A stretch of 64,000 nt of DNA from Rhodococcus sp. KRD162 (GTDB taxonomy: Bacteria > Actinomycetota > Actinomycetes > Mycobacteriales > Mycobacteriaceae). Both the position numbers and the translations under genes were made by a program. The notes below the pieces were generated by a model. The model had not been told where the DNA came from. It did no database searches and saw only the letters and a program-made list of their open reading frames with translations. Of this stretch, positions 21,503-29,064 are shown piece by piece (position 1 is the stretch's first letter; each line of letters opens with the position of its first letter). The DNA lies in NCBI RefSeq assembly GCF_017168335.1, contig NZ_JABFAU010000005.1, positions 430,575 through 494,574 on the forward strand, given 5' to 3'.

Positions 21503-22225
21503 GTGAAGAATCTGTGGGTGGCGGTAGCTCTGGTGATCGGTGCGGTGGTCCTGGCTGCGTTCGGATCCTGCGATCGGTCCGTCATTCCCGGCATCTCCCC
21601 CGCCGCGCCTGCCCCTGGCAGCCCTACCCGGGTACAGATCGAGCAGTTGCTCGCTCAGGTGAACGTGGTCGCTGCCCGGCCCGATGTCCTCGGATACGAG
21701 CGCGGATGCAAGAGCGGTCAGGGCTGCGTGTTCGGCCCTGCGTGGACGGACGACTACGACGGGCCGGGCGGCCACGATGGCTGCGGCACCCGAGACAATG
21801 TGCTGGCACTGTCGATGACGGAGGTCGAGTTTCGCCCGGGCACCCACGACTGCGTCGTGCTGTCCGGCCGCCTCGCCGACCCGTATTCCGGTGAGCTCCT
21901 GCAGTTCACCAAGTCCGATGCGGGGAAAATTCAGATCGACCATGTCTATCCGCTGTCCGCCGCCTGGGACATGGGAGCGAACGCCTGGTTGCCCGACAAG
22001 CGCATTCGGTTCGCCAACGATGTCGCCTTCAATCTGTTGGCGGTCAACGGAGGGGACAACCAGAGCAAGAGCGACAAGACTCCATCGCAGTGGATGCCGC
22101 CGAATGCGGCGTACCACTGCTTCTATGCGGGCAAGTATCTCTCGGTTGCCGCTCAGTACGAGCTGCCGATCACCGAGGCCGATCGCAGCGTTCTCGGCTC
22201 GGTCGCATCGACGTGCCAAGAGTAG
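21503..22225 (+). CDS. Exported HNH nuclease, DUF1524 / GmrSD C-terminal type
   Basis: Predicted secreted or membrane-tethered metal-dependent nuclease. Of 240 residues, 1-22 form a signal segment ending AFGSC, which could be a weak lipobox. The HNH core is IDHVYPLSAAW with D146-H147, then ANDVAFNLLAVNGGDNQSKSDK at about 171-192 with the downstream asparagines and lysine of the ββα-metal fold. Four further cysteines suggest disulfides, as in exported proteins. It starts at GTG 21503. A role in nucleotide scavenging or in attack on competing DNA is possible, not shown. Confidence 0.85.
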   Translation: MKNLWVAVALVIGAVVLAAFGSCDRSVIPGISPAAPAPGSPTRVQIEQLLAQVNVVAARPDVLGYERGCKSGQGCVFGPAWTDDYDGPGGHDGCGTRDNVLALSMTEVEFRPGTHDCVVLSGRLADPYSGELLQFTKSDAGKIQIDHVYPLSAAWDMGANAWLPDKRIRFANDVAFNLLAVNGGDNQSKSDKTPSQWMPPNAAYHCFYAGKYLSVAAQYELPITEADRSVLGSVASTCQE

Positions 22226-22235
22226 GGTGAGGGCA

Positions 22236-23063
22236 ATGTCAACGGCACACTCGCGCAGCTTTCTCGATCGCGACACGCAACTGTGTATGTCTCTGTCCGG
22301 TCGCCCCAGCAATATCGGCACCCGCTTCCACAACTACCTCTACGACGAGTTGGGCCTCAACTTCGTCTACAAGGCGTTCACCACCACCGACCTGGCTGCC
22401 GCTATGGGTGGCGTTCGCGCGCTGGGTATTCGAGGCTGCGCGCTGTCCATGCCGTTCAAGGAAGACGTCATCGACATGGTGGACGTGATGCACGGCTCCG
22501 CCAGCGCCATCGCATCGGTCAACACCGTCGTCAACGAGGACGGCGTTCTGCACGCGTACAACACCGACTACCAGGCCGTGGCCAATCTACTTGCGGCACA
22601 GTCGCTTTCGACCGACATCTCGGTGGCCGTCACCGGAAGCGGCGGTATGGCCAAGGCTGTGGTTGCCGCACTGCGAGATTCGGGCTTCACCCGGGGCACC
22701 GTGGTCGCCCGTAATGCAGATACCGGCCCTGCCCTTGCCGACACCTACGGCTACGCCTGGTCCGAGCGGGCCGTGTCCGCCGACCTGCTGGTGAACGTCA
22801 CACCGGTCGGGATGGCCGGCGGACCCGACGAAGCGTCCACCCCGTTCACCGACGAACAGATCCGTGCGGCGCACGCGGTGTTCGACGTCGTCGCCATGCC
22901 CTCGGAGACACCTCTGATCGTCGCCGCCCGCGCAGCCGGCAAGCCGGTGATCACCGGAGCCCAGGTCATCGCCCTGCAGGCCGCAGAACAATTTGTGCTC
23001 TACACGGGCGTCCGACCATCCGAGGAGCAGATCGCGCGAGCGTCGCGGTTCTCCCGCAGCTGA
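22236..23063 (+). CDS. Shikimate 5-dehydrogenase-like protein
   Basis: Shares the AroE fold, which reduces dehydroshikimate with NADPH. The 275 residues keep the substrate-binding segment SMPFKEDV with K75, the NTD motif with D111, and the GSGGMAKAV nucleotide loop at 134-142. The shikimate-binding serines near the N-terminus (usual SxS) appear as SLSGRPSN. GAGGG lies just before the ATG at 22236. It is not next to other aromatic-pathway genes and follows the HNH gene by 10 bases, so it may be a paralogue with a different substrate. Confidence 0.85.
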   Translation: MSTAHSRSFLDRDTQLCMSLSGRPSNIGTRFHNYLYDELGLNFVYKAFTTTDLAAAMGGVRALGIRGCALSMPFKEDVIDMVDVMHGSASAIASVNTVVNEDGVLHAYNTDYQAVANLLAAQSLSTDISVAVTGSGGMAKAVVAALRDSGFTRGTVVARNADTGPALADTYGYAWSERAVSADLLVNVTPVGMAGGPDEASTPFTDEQIRAAHAVFDVVAMPSETPLIVAARAAGKPVITGAQVIALQAAEQFVLYTGVRPSEEQIARASRFSRS

Positions 23064-23132
23064 CTCGGCGGATGTGCCACCGAAGCGTGGTTCTCCCCCC
23101 GTCACTCCATGGAATCGGCGCTACGTGCGCGC

Positions 23133-23507
23133 TCAGCGCGTCCACGGGGGCGTTATGGTTCCGCCGTCGGCAGTGGTGGCGGTCAAGCCCACCGACGTCG
23201 TCACCCACAGTGCGGCGGCGCTGCCACCCGGGTTGTCGAGCTGAACCGTCGCCGACTGCGGAACCAACACGACATCTCCGGCCGAGAGTTGGATCCGCTT
23301 GCCTTCCAGGGTGATCGACGGTGAGCCAGCGAGCACGAGAAATATCTCCTCGTGCGAGACCGCGTGCGGTGCGCCGGTGGTACCCGGCTCCAGTTCCGTG
23401 CGCCAGGCGCACAGCTGTCGACTGCCGCGAGAGGGTGCCACGTAGGAATGGAATTGAGCGCCGTGCATTCGGTGGGTGTAGTGATCCTCGCTTGTTCGGA
23501 TCGGCAT
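23133..23507 (-). CDS. Small cupin-domain protein
   Basis: Single-domain cupin of 124 residues, reaction unknown. The metal-binding first motif is partly visible as PHAVSHEEIFLVLAG (two histidines and a glutamate) and the second as LSAGDVVLVPQ. A strong AAGGAG precedes the ATG at 23507. It is divergent from a MarR gene, with a long palindrome between them, and is the probable target of that regulator. It may be a sensor or small-molecule isomerase/dioxygenase-like protein. Confidence 0.88.
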   Translation of the reverse strand: MPIRTSEDHYTHRMHGAQFHSYVAPSRGSRQLCAWRTELEPGTTGAPHAVSHEEIFLVLAGSPSITLEGKRIQLSAGDVVLVPQSATVQLDNPGGSAAALWVTTSVGLTATTADGGTITPPWTR

Positions 23508-23521
23508 GTCTGCTCCTTTTC

Positions 23522-23558
23522 GTCAGTTAAACTGTCTTTATTGGACAGGTAGACTGAC
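23522..23558. promoter_or_regulatory. Palindromic operator between cupin and marR genes
   Basis: GTCAGTTAAACTGTC at 23522-23536 and GACAGGTAGACTGAC at 23544-23558 form 15-base arms that match at 12 positions, separated by 7 bases. The site ends 3 bases before the marR ATG and covers its likely -10 (TAGACT, 23550-23555). Geometry and position fit a MarR dimer site controlling both genes. Confidence 0.65.
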
Positions 23559-23561
23559 GAC

Positions 23562-24011
23562 ATGTCAAGGGATGAACCACGCGCCGATCTGTTGATGTTG
23601 CTGATGCGCAGCGCATCCGCCTTGGCCGAGCAGATCAACGCCGCCGTCGTCGCGAAGGGCCATCCGACGCTCCGACCCGCGCACGGCCTGGTCTTTCAAC
23701 GAGTCGCCGGCAACGGAGCCACCGTCAGCGAAATCGCCGCCTACCTGGGCATCACAAAACAATCCGCTGCGGTGATCATCGAGGAATTGGCGGCCTCCGG
23801 GTACGTGAACAAGCAGCCACACCCACACGACCGCCGCTCGCAGCTGGTACGACTGACCGCCAAGGGCGTCGACGTGACCGAGGCGGCCACCGATTCGGCC
23901 CTCTCCCGATGGAACGCAGCGAGCAAGACACTGGGCGCAGACACGATGGCATCGTTGGTACGTGCACTCGAAGAGATCGGCCGAGACGGCACACCACGCC
24001 CCGTGTGGTGA
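23562..24011 (+). CDS. MarR-family regulator, divergent to cupin
   Basis: Predicted repressor of its own gene and the cupin gene. The 149 residues include a winged helix with VSEIAAYLGITKQSAAVIIEE as recognition region and the wing QPHPHDRRSQLVRLT. There is no Shine-Dalgarno before the ATG; TAGACT at 23550-23555 lies 6 bases upstream, so the transcript is probably leaderless. The operator palindrome overlaps this promoter. Confidence 0.9.
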   Translation: MSRDEPRADLLMLLMRSASALAEQINAAVVAKGHPTLRPAHGLVFQRVAGNGATVSEIAAYLGITKQSAAVIIEELAASGYVNKQPHPHDRRSQLVRLTAKGVDVTEAATDSALSRWNAASKTLGADTMASLVRALEEIGRDGTPRPVW

Positions 24012-24059
24012 GCTGAATCAGGGCCGAGCGGCCACGACGACCGTTCTTCCGCAGCCGAC

Positions 24060-24839
24060 TCAGAGGTGTTGCCACCGAGGCTTGTTGGCGTACGCGTACC
24101 GGTAGTAGGGCGCATGAGCGAGCGAGGACGCCGCAGCCTCGTCCAACAGCACGCTCGCATGGGGATGCCATTGGATCACCGACGCCGGGCAGTGCGCCGA
24201 CAACGGGCCCTCGACGGCCGCTGCCACCGCGACCGCCTTCGACTCCCCCGTCGCGATCAGCACGAGGTGACGCGCCTCGTCGATAGTGCCGAGACCCTGC
24301 GTCAGTACATGATGTGGCACGTCCTCGGGAGAATCGAAGAAGCGCGCATTGTCTGCTCGCGTTTGTTCGGTGAGCGTCTTGACGCGCGTCCTGGACCGCA
24401 ACGAGGAGCCCGGCTCGTTGAATCCGATGTGTCCGTCGGTACCTATTCCCAGGATCTGAACGTCGATGCCGCCCGCCGCCGTGATCGCCGCGTCGTACCG
24501 CCGCGCCTCGGCTGCGATGTCCTCCGCTTCACCGTTCGGCGAGAACACTGCGGAATCGTCCAGATCGACGTGGTCCACGAACTCCGCACGGATGAACGAA
24601 AAATAGGATTGCTCAGCGGTTTTCGGCAACCCGATGTACTCGTCGAGCAGAAATGCCCGGCATCGGGCGAACGACAGAGACTCCTCGCGATGCCGTCTGG
24701 CCAACTCGCGATAGGTGCCCACCGGTGTGGATCCGGTCGCCAATCCCAGGACCGTCCGCGAATCACGAACCGACCGTTCGACGATGTCCGCAGCCGTTCG
24801 GTCCACATCGGCTACCCCATCGTGGATCACGATCTCCAT
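24060..24839 (-). CDS. nagB: Glucosamine-6-phosphate deaminase
   Basis: Converts glucosamine-6-phosphate to fructose-6-phosphate and ammonia. The 259 residues contain [11 protein letters not shown] (33-43), the catalytic-base region LLDEYIGL with D66-E67, and [16 protein letters not shown] in the active site, all standard for NagB. Its ATG directly follows the nagA stop (TAGATG), so it is the last gene of the nagE(IIC)-nagA-nagB operon. Confidence 0.96.
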   Translation of the reverse strand: MEIVIHDGVADVDRTAADIVERSVRDSRTVLGLATGSTPVGTYRELARRHREESLSFARCRAFLLDEYIGLPKTAEQSYFSFIRAEFVDHVDLDDSAVFSPNGEAEDIAAEARRYDAAITAAGGIDVQILGIGTDGHIGFNEPGSSLRSRTRVKTLTEQTRADNARFFDSPEDVPHHVLTQGLGTIDEARHLVLIATGESKAVAVAAAVEGPLSAHCPASVIQWHPHASVLLDEAAASSLAHAPYYRYAYANKPRWQHL

Positions 24840-26024
24840 CTACTCGTCCTCCTCGATTGCAGTTCCACCTCTGATCACCTGCACCGGCTCGAACTTCTCG
24901 TCGACCACCAGCACATCGGCCCGCATTCCCTGCTGCAAGCGACCGATATCGGAACCGAGCCCGATCGACGTGGCGGGAGTCGACGCCCCGGCCCGCACCG
25001 CCTCGACCAACGACACCCCTGCGTTCTGCACGGCCCGACGGACCAGATCCAGCACGGTCGAGGTTCCGCCCGCGATCGGTGCCGTCTCGGGATCGGTATC
25101 GCGGGACAACCGTGCGACGGAATTCTGCACGGTGACATCCAGTGGCCCGAGTCGATATCGCCCGTCGGACATACCGGCCGCGGCCATCGCGTCGGACACC
25201 AGCGCGATCCTTGCGCCGCCGACGAGGTCGAAGACCGCACGTACCGTCTCGTCGGCGAGATGCACACCGTCACCGATCAATTCGAGCACCATCACCCCTC
25301 GTGCCGCAGCCGCCAAACATTCGCTCACCGGCCCCGGCGCCCGGTGATGCCAGGTCGGCATTCCGTTGAACAGGTGCGTAGCCGTGATCGGCCCGATCCC
25401 CAGCGAATCGATAGCGCGGCGGGTGGTCGGCGCATCGGCGTCCGTGTGGCCGATGCTCGGCAGCACCGCGTTCTCCCGCAGCAGCTCTGCGACGGCGACG
25501 AACCCGTCCACCTCGGGCGCGAGCGTCATCGACCGGACTGCGCCGCGGCCAGCGCCGAGCAGGTCCTTCAGCAACCCCGGATCACCGCTGCGGAGCGAGG
25601 CCGGATCCTGTGCGCCGCAGCGAGCGGCGGACAGGAACGGTCCCTCGATGTGTACCCCTGCGATGTCGCCGGACTCGTAGAGGTCTGCCAGTAGTGCGGT
25701 CTGGCCGATCAGCCGTTCGGGCGGTGCCGACACCAGAGAGGCGAGCATCGTCGTGGTGCCGCGCGAACGGTGATGCAGCACCGCCGTCCTGAGATCGGCG
25801 GAAGCCGAATCGGGAAACGACGCCCCCGCCCCGCCGTGGCAGTGCACGTCGACCAAACCCGGAAGGATCGTCGTCGCGGACTGCGGTACCGCATCCCCTG
25901 CCCATCGGGAGGCAGAGCCGACCCACGAGATCCGATCTCCGGTCAGCGCGACGACGCCGTCCTCGATCACCGCCGTGTCGGTGACCACTCGCCCGCGCAA
26001 CGTCGTCGTGATCGACGCGGTCAT
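24840..26024 (-). CDS. nagA: N-acetylglucosamine-6-phosphate deacetylase
   Basis: Removes acetate from GlcNAc-6-phosphate, supplying NagB. The 394-residue amidohydrolase has metal ligands H61 and H63 (VDVHCHGGAGASF), EGPFLSAARCGAQD with the metal glutamate, SIGHTDAD, ATHLFNGM and the catalytic aspartate in VSDAMAAAGM. The start overlaps the IIC stop by 4 bases. All active-site segments appear intact. Confidence 0.96.
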   Translation of the reverse strand: MTASITTTLRGRVVTDTAVIEDGVVALTGDRISWVGSASRWAGDAVPQSATTILPGLVDVHCHGGAGASFPDSASADLRTAVLHHRSRGTTTMLASLVSAPPERLIGQTALLADLYESGDIAGVHIEGPFLSAARCGAQDPASLRSGDPGLLKDLLGAGRGAVRSMTLAPEVDGFVAVAELLRENAVLPSIGHTDADAPTTRRAIDSLGIGPITATHLFNGMPTWHHRAPGPVSECLAAAARGVMVLELIGDGVHLADETVRAVFDLVGGARIALVSDAMAAAGMSDGRYRLGPLDVTVQNSVARLSRDTDPETAPIAGGTSTVLDLVRRAVQNAGVSLVEAVRAGASTPATSIGLGSDIGRLQQGMRADVLVVDEKFEPVQVIRGGTAIEEDE

Positions 26025-27268
26025 GCCTGAGTCGGTTCGGCGACCACGTCGTCCTCACGGCCGGGGGTGCGCAGGTTCCACTTCTTGATGACGAAGCTGA
26101 ACAGGAAGTAGTAGATCACGGCATACACGAGCCCGATCGGTATGAGCAACCATGCCTTGGTGGCGATTCCGTAGTTCAGCAGGTAGTCGATGCCACCGGC
26201 GGAGAAGAAGAACCCGTCGTGGATTCCGAGCGCGTTGCACAGCGCCATCGAGGTTCCGGTCAGCACTGCATGGATGATGTAGAGCGGCCAGGCGACGAAC
26301 ATGAACGAGTATTCGAGCGGCTCGGTGATGCCGGTGACGAACGCAGTCAGGCCGGTGGACAACATGATTCCGCCGACGAGCTTCTTCTGCGACGGCTTGG
26401 CATTGCGGTAGATCGCGAATGCCGCAGCGGGAAGCGCGAACATCATGATCGGGAAGAATCCGGTCATGAACACTCCGGCGGACGGGTCGCCTGCGAAGAA
26501 CCGGTTGAGGTCGCCGCGCACCAGCTGCCCGCCGGCATCCTGGTAGTCGCCGACGAGGAACCAGACCACCGAATTCAGAATGTGGTGCAGCCCCGTCGGA
26601 ATCAGCATGCGGTTGGCGAAACCGTAGATGCCGCTACCGACCACACTGTGGTCGGCGACGGTGTTTCCGACCCAGTTGAGGGCGCTGTAGAACAACGGGT
26701 ACACGAACGACATGAGCACCGCGACAACGAGACCAGTGATTGCCGTCAGAATCGGAACGAGTCGACGGCCGCTGAAGAAGCCCAGGTAATCGGGCAACTT
26801 CTGCCGATAGAACCGCTGCCAGAGAATGGCCGAGAGCAGACCGATCACGATGCCGGCCAGCACGCCGTAATCGATCACGGCGGGGTCACCGTTGGCGTCG
26901 ACCTCGCCCTCGAGCACCACCGGCGACATCGCCGTGAAAACACCGTTCATCACCATGTAACCGACGACTGCGGCCAGTGCCGTCGAACCGTCGGCCTTCT
27001 TGGCCCAGCCGATGGCGATTCCGACTGCGAAGATGAGGGGAAGCCAGGTGAACACCGCTTGGCCCGCGGCCGAGATGACCGAGGCGGCGGTCCCCAGAGC
27101 ACTGAATCGGCCGAGCAGATCGTCCTGACCGAGCCGCAGCAGAATGCCGGCGGCCGGCAGCACGGCGATCGGCAGCATGAGACTGCGACCGAAGCGCTGC
27201 AATCCGGCCAGAGATCTGGATTCTTTCTTCGGTTCGGCTTCGGCCGAGTCCGTCTTCTTCGGGGTCAT
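26021..27268 (-). CDS. PTS N-acetylglucosamine/glucose-type IIC permease
   Basis: Membrane channel of a phosphotransferase system, transporting the sugar while IIB phosphorylates it. The 415 residues have about ten hydrophobic segments, the GLHHILNSVVWF loop, the sugar-binding TGITEPLEY motif and a HDGFFFSAGG segment typical of GlcNAc-type IIC. IIB and IIA are separate genes on the opposite strand at 27.4-28.1 kb. The ATG at 27268 has AGAAGG upstream. Co-transcription with nagA and nagB supports GlcNAc as substrate. Confidence 0.93.
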   Translation of the reverse strand: MTPKKTDSAEAEPKKESRSLAGLQRFGRSLMLPIAVLPAAGILLRLGQDDLLGRFSALGTAASVISAAGQAVFTWLPLIFAVGIAIGWAKKADGSTALAAVVGYMVMNGVFTAMSPVVLEGEVDANGDPAVIDYGVLAGIVIGLLSAILWQRFYRQKLPDYLGFFSGRRLVPILTAITGLVVAVLMSFVYPLFYSALNWVGNTVADHSVVGSGIYGFANRMLIPTGLHHILNSVVWFLVGDYQDAGGQLVRGDLNRFFAGDPSAGVFMTGFFPIMMFALPAAAFAIYRNAKPSQKKLVGGIMLSTGLTAFVTGITEPLEYSFMFVAWPLYIIHAVLTGTSMALCNALGIHDGFFFSAGGIDYLLNYGIATKAWLLIPIGLVYAVIYYFLFSFVIKKWNLRTPGREDDVVAEPTQA

Positions 27269-27342
27269 GGCGACCTTCTCTTCGACTCTGGTCCTTCGAG
27301 GATGGATTCCGTTGTTGTGACCGGGTGGCATCAGGGGTACTG

Positions 27343-27358
27343 TCCGGTCATTACCAGT
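27343..27358. promoter_or_regulatory. DasR/NagR-type operator candidate
   Basis: On the minus strand the 16-mer ACTGGTAATGACCGGA has the spacing of the Streptomyces DasR site (ACTGGTCTAGACCACT): GGT, four bases, ACC. It lies between the divergent IIC and IIB genes, just after the candidate -10 of the nag operon, where a repressor would block transcription. A DasR-like gene is adjacent. Confidence 0.55.
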
Positions 27359-27361
27359 TGT

Positions 27362-27390
27362 AGTTTGACCAGGTGGCGACCTCATGTCAA
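27362..27390 (-). promoter_or_regulatory. Candidate promoter of the nagE-nagA-nagB operon
   Basis: On the minus strand a perfect -35 TTGACA (27385-27390) is followed after 17 bases by CAAACT (27362-27367), a weak -10. The operator candidate begins a few bases downstream. Confidence 0.45.
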
Positions 27391-27448
27391 CCCAGATATG
27401 TGACCCAGCCGACAGCAATCGAGGCAGCAGAGAGAGTAGGAAGAATCC

Positions 27449-27679
27449 ATGTCCAAGGCGGATGCGATCGTGAAGGGCCTCGGCGGTGCCGACAACATCG
27501 TCGAGATCGAAGCATGCATCACTCGGCTTCGCACCGAAGTGAAGGACGGCTCGTTGGTCGACGAGTCGGCACTCAAGGCGGCAGGTGCGCACGGGGTGTT
27601 CCACAAGGGCACGGCCGTTCAGGTCATCGTCGGTCCCGAGGCGGACACGCTGGCAGAAGACATCGGCGACATCCTGTGA
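27449..27679 (+). CDS. PTS glucose/GlcNAc-type IIB protein
   Basis: Cytoplasmic phosphocarrier that passes phosphate from IIA to sugar in the IIC channel. The 76 residues are a stand-alone IIB domain with the phosphorylated cysteine C23 in EIEACITRLRTEV. AGGAAG precedes the ATG. In many bacteria IIB is fused to IIC, but here all three domains are separate. It is divergent from the IIC gene and overlaps the IIA gene by 4 bases. Confidence 0.95.
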   Translation: MSKADAIVKGLGGADNIVEIEACITRLRTEVKDGSLVDESALKAAGAHGVFHKGTAVQVIVGPEADTLAEDIGDIL

Positions 27680-28140
27680 ACGGAAGCCGGGTCGTCCTCA
27701 GTCCCGTTGCCGGCCAAGTACTCTCGCTCGACGACGTGCCCGATCCCGTGTTCTCGGCGCAGATGGTCGGCTCCGGGGTAGCACTGCGTCCGGCTCCGAG
27801 TGCAGGATCGGTCGAGGTTCGTTCACCGATCGCAGGCACCATTGTCAAACTGCACCCACACGCGTTCGTCGTTCTCACCGAAGACAAGGCGGGCGTGCTG
27901 GTACACATCGGCATCGACACCGTGAAGATGAAGGGCGAGGGCTTCACGCTCGTAGCAAGCGAAGGAGATCGCGTCCGGCCCGGTGACCCGGTGGTCACCT
28001 ACGATCCCGCTGCGATAGCCGAGGCCGGGTACTCGGACGTCGTACCCGTCGTCCTGATGGATTCGAAGCCCGGCTCCATCACGACCGACGCCGTCGGAAC
28101 CGCTGTGGAACAGGGTGATTCACTGTTCGAGTTGCCCTGA
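27676..28140 (+). CDS. PTS glucose-type IIA protein (Crr-like)
   Basis: Accepts phosphate from HPr and passes it to IIB. The 154 residues have the Crr beta-sandwich with conserved histidine H62 (PHAFVVL) and phosphorylated H77 in LVHIGIDTVKMKGEGF. It starts at GTG 27676, overlapping the IIB stop (GTGA). No gene for HPr or EI is in the window. In some bacteria IIA of this type also regulates other uptake systems; there is no sign here either way. Confidence 0.95.
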   Translation: MNGSRVVLSPVAGQVLSLDDVPDPVFSAQMVGSGVALRPAPSAGSVEVRSPIAGTIVKLHPHAFVVLTEDKAGVLVHIGIDTVKMKGEGFTLVASEGDRVRPGDPVVTYDPAAIAEAGYSDVVPVVLMDSKPGSITTDAVGTAVEQGDSLFELP

Positions 28141-28141
28141 G

Positions 28142-28888
28142 CTAGCGGCGCTGACTGGTGCGTCGCTCGCCCTGCACTTCCATCGAGAGCTGGTACCGAT
28201 CGCATCGATACCAGCTCTCGGTGTGCTCGAGCGGCTCGTCGCCGCTGAAGGACACCCGGTCGAAGTAGAGCACCGGTGCGCCGCGCTTGGTGCCCAGCAA
28301 CGTCGCGGTATCACTGTCGGCCGCAGTAGCTTTGACGGTCTGCTCGGCCCGGTCGATGGTCAAGCCGTAATGGGTGTGCACTGCCTCGTACACGGAGCTG
28401 CTCAGATCGTGGTCTATCAGACCGGGGAGCAGGGTCGCACGAAACCAACCGTCGTCGACGCTCACCGGCTCTGCGTCCGCCAGCCTCAGACGCTTGATGT
28501 GGTAGGTCTGCTCGCCGTCGGCCAGGCCGAGAGCTCGGCTGGTCGCCGCCGATGGTTTCTCGAGCTGCGCGAACAGCACCACCGTCGTAGGTGTCAATCC
28601 TTGTGCGCGCATCTCCTCCGAGAACGACGCCAGATGCAGACGCGATTGCACGGTACGGCTGGCGACGAAGGTACCTTTTCCGCGGACGCGGACCAGATGC
28701 CCGTCGTTGACGAGCTGTCCGATGGCTTCCCGGACGGTGATCCGGCTGACGCCGTAATCCTCCATCAATTTGCGCTCACTCGGCATCAGGTCGCCGGGTT
28801 GGAGCTCCTTGGTGCAGCGGTGCAACAGAATTGCGCGCAATTGTTCGTGCTTGGGGACCTGACTGTCCCTCAGATGTACGGGGATCAC
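28142..28888 (-). CDS. GntR/HutC-family regulator, DasR/NagR-like
   Basis: Predicted repressor of the GlcNAc genes, released by glucosamine-6-phosphate or GlcNAc-6-phosphate as in its relatives. It has 248 residues: an N-terminal winged helix (LMPSERKLMEDYGVSRITVREA), VRVRGKGTFVA linker, then a UbiC/UTRA effector domain ending in WYRCDRYQLSMEVQ, close to DasR. The start is GTG 28888 or 28891; in-frame starts further upstream lack a ribosome site. It converges on IIA with a 1-base gap, so it does not share a transcript with it. Confidence 0.9.
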   Translation of the reverse strand: MIPVHLRDSQVPKHEQLRAILLHRCTKELQPGDLMPSERKLMEDYGVSRITVREAIGQLVNDGHLVRVRGKGTFVASRTVQSRLHLASFSEEMRAQGLTPTTVVLFAQLEKPSAATSRALGLADGEQTYHIKRLRLADAEPVSVDDGWFRATLLPGLIDHDLSSSVYEAVHTHYGLTIDRAEQTVKATAADSDTATLLGTKRGAPVLYFDRVSFSGDEPLEHTESWYRCDRYQLSMEVQGERRTSQRR

Positions 28889-28934
28889 CACTGCGCCGGC
28901 CCTTTCGGTCACTCGCCGAGCCAGCGGTACGGAC

Positions 28935-28950
28935 TGGTCCGGTCCAACCA
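28935..28950. promoter_or_regulatory. Weak second DasR-like site upstream of the regulator
   Basis: ACTGGTCCGGTCCAAC matches the Streptomyces DasR consensus at 11 of 16 positions, 47 bases upstream of the regulator start and in front of the divergent permease gene. It could serve autoregulation. The match is modest. Confidence 0.3.
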
Positions 28951-29064
28951 AAGACTACGTCACTGTGGTGGCGTGCCGACAGCATTCGGCTGTCGGAGGC
29001 TCCCGCGTCGGTCGGACCGCCTGCCGCGCGACAGCCGCGGGCCCACAGTGCATCATCGACACTC

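Noticed and set aside
22236-23063. Assignment as the biosynthetic aroE
   Set aside because: Core residues fit, but it lies away from aromatic pathway genes and next to a nuclease gene, so the symbol was withheld.
23089-23151. Terminator hairpin between the shikimate dehydrogenase-like and cupin genes
   Set aside because: The CCCCCGT/ACGGGGG arms are over 40 bases apart, with no T tract, so support is too weak.
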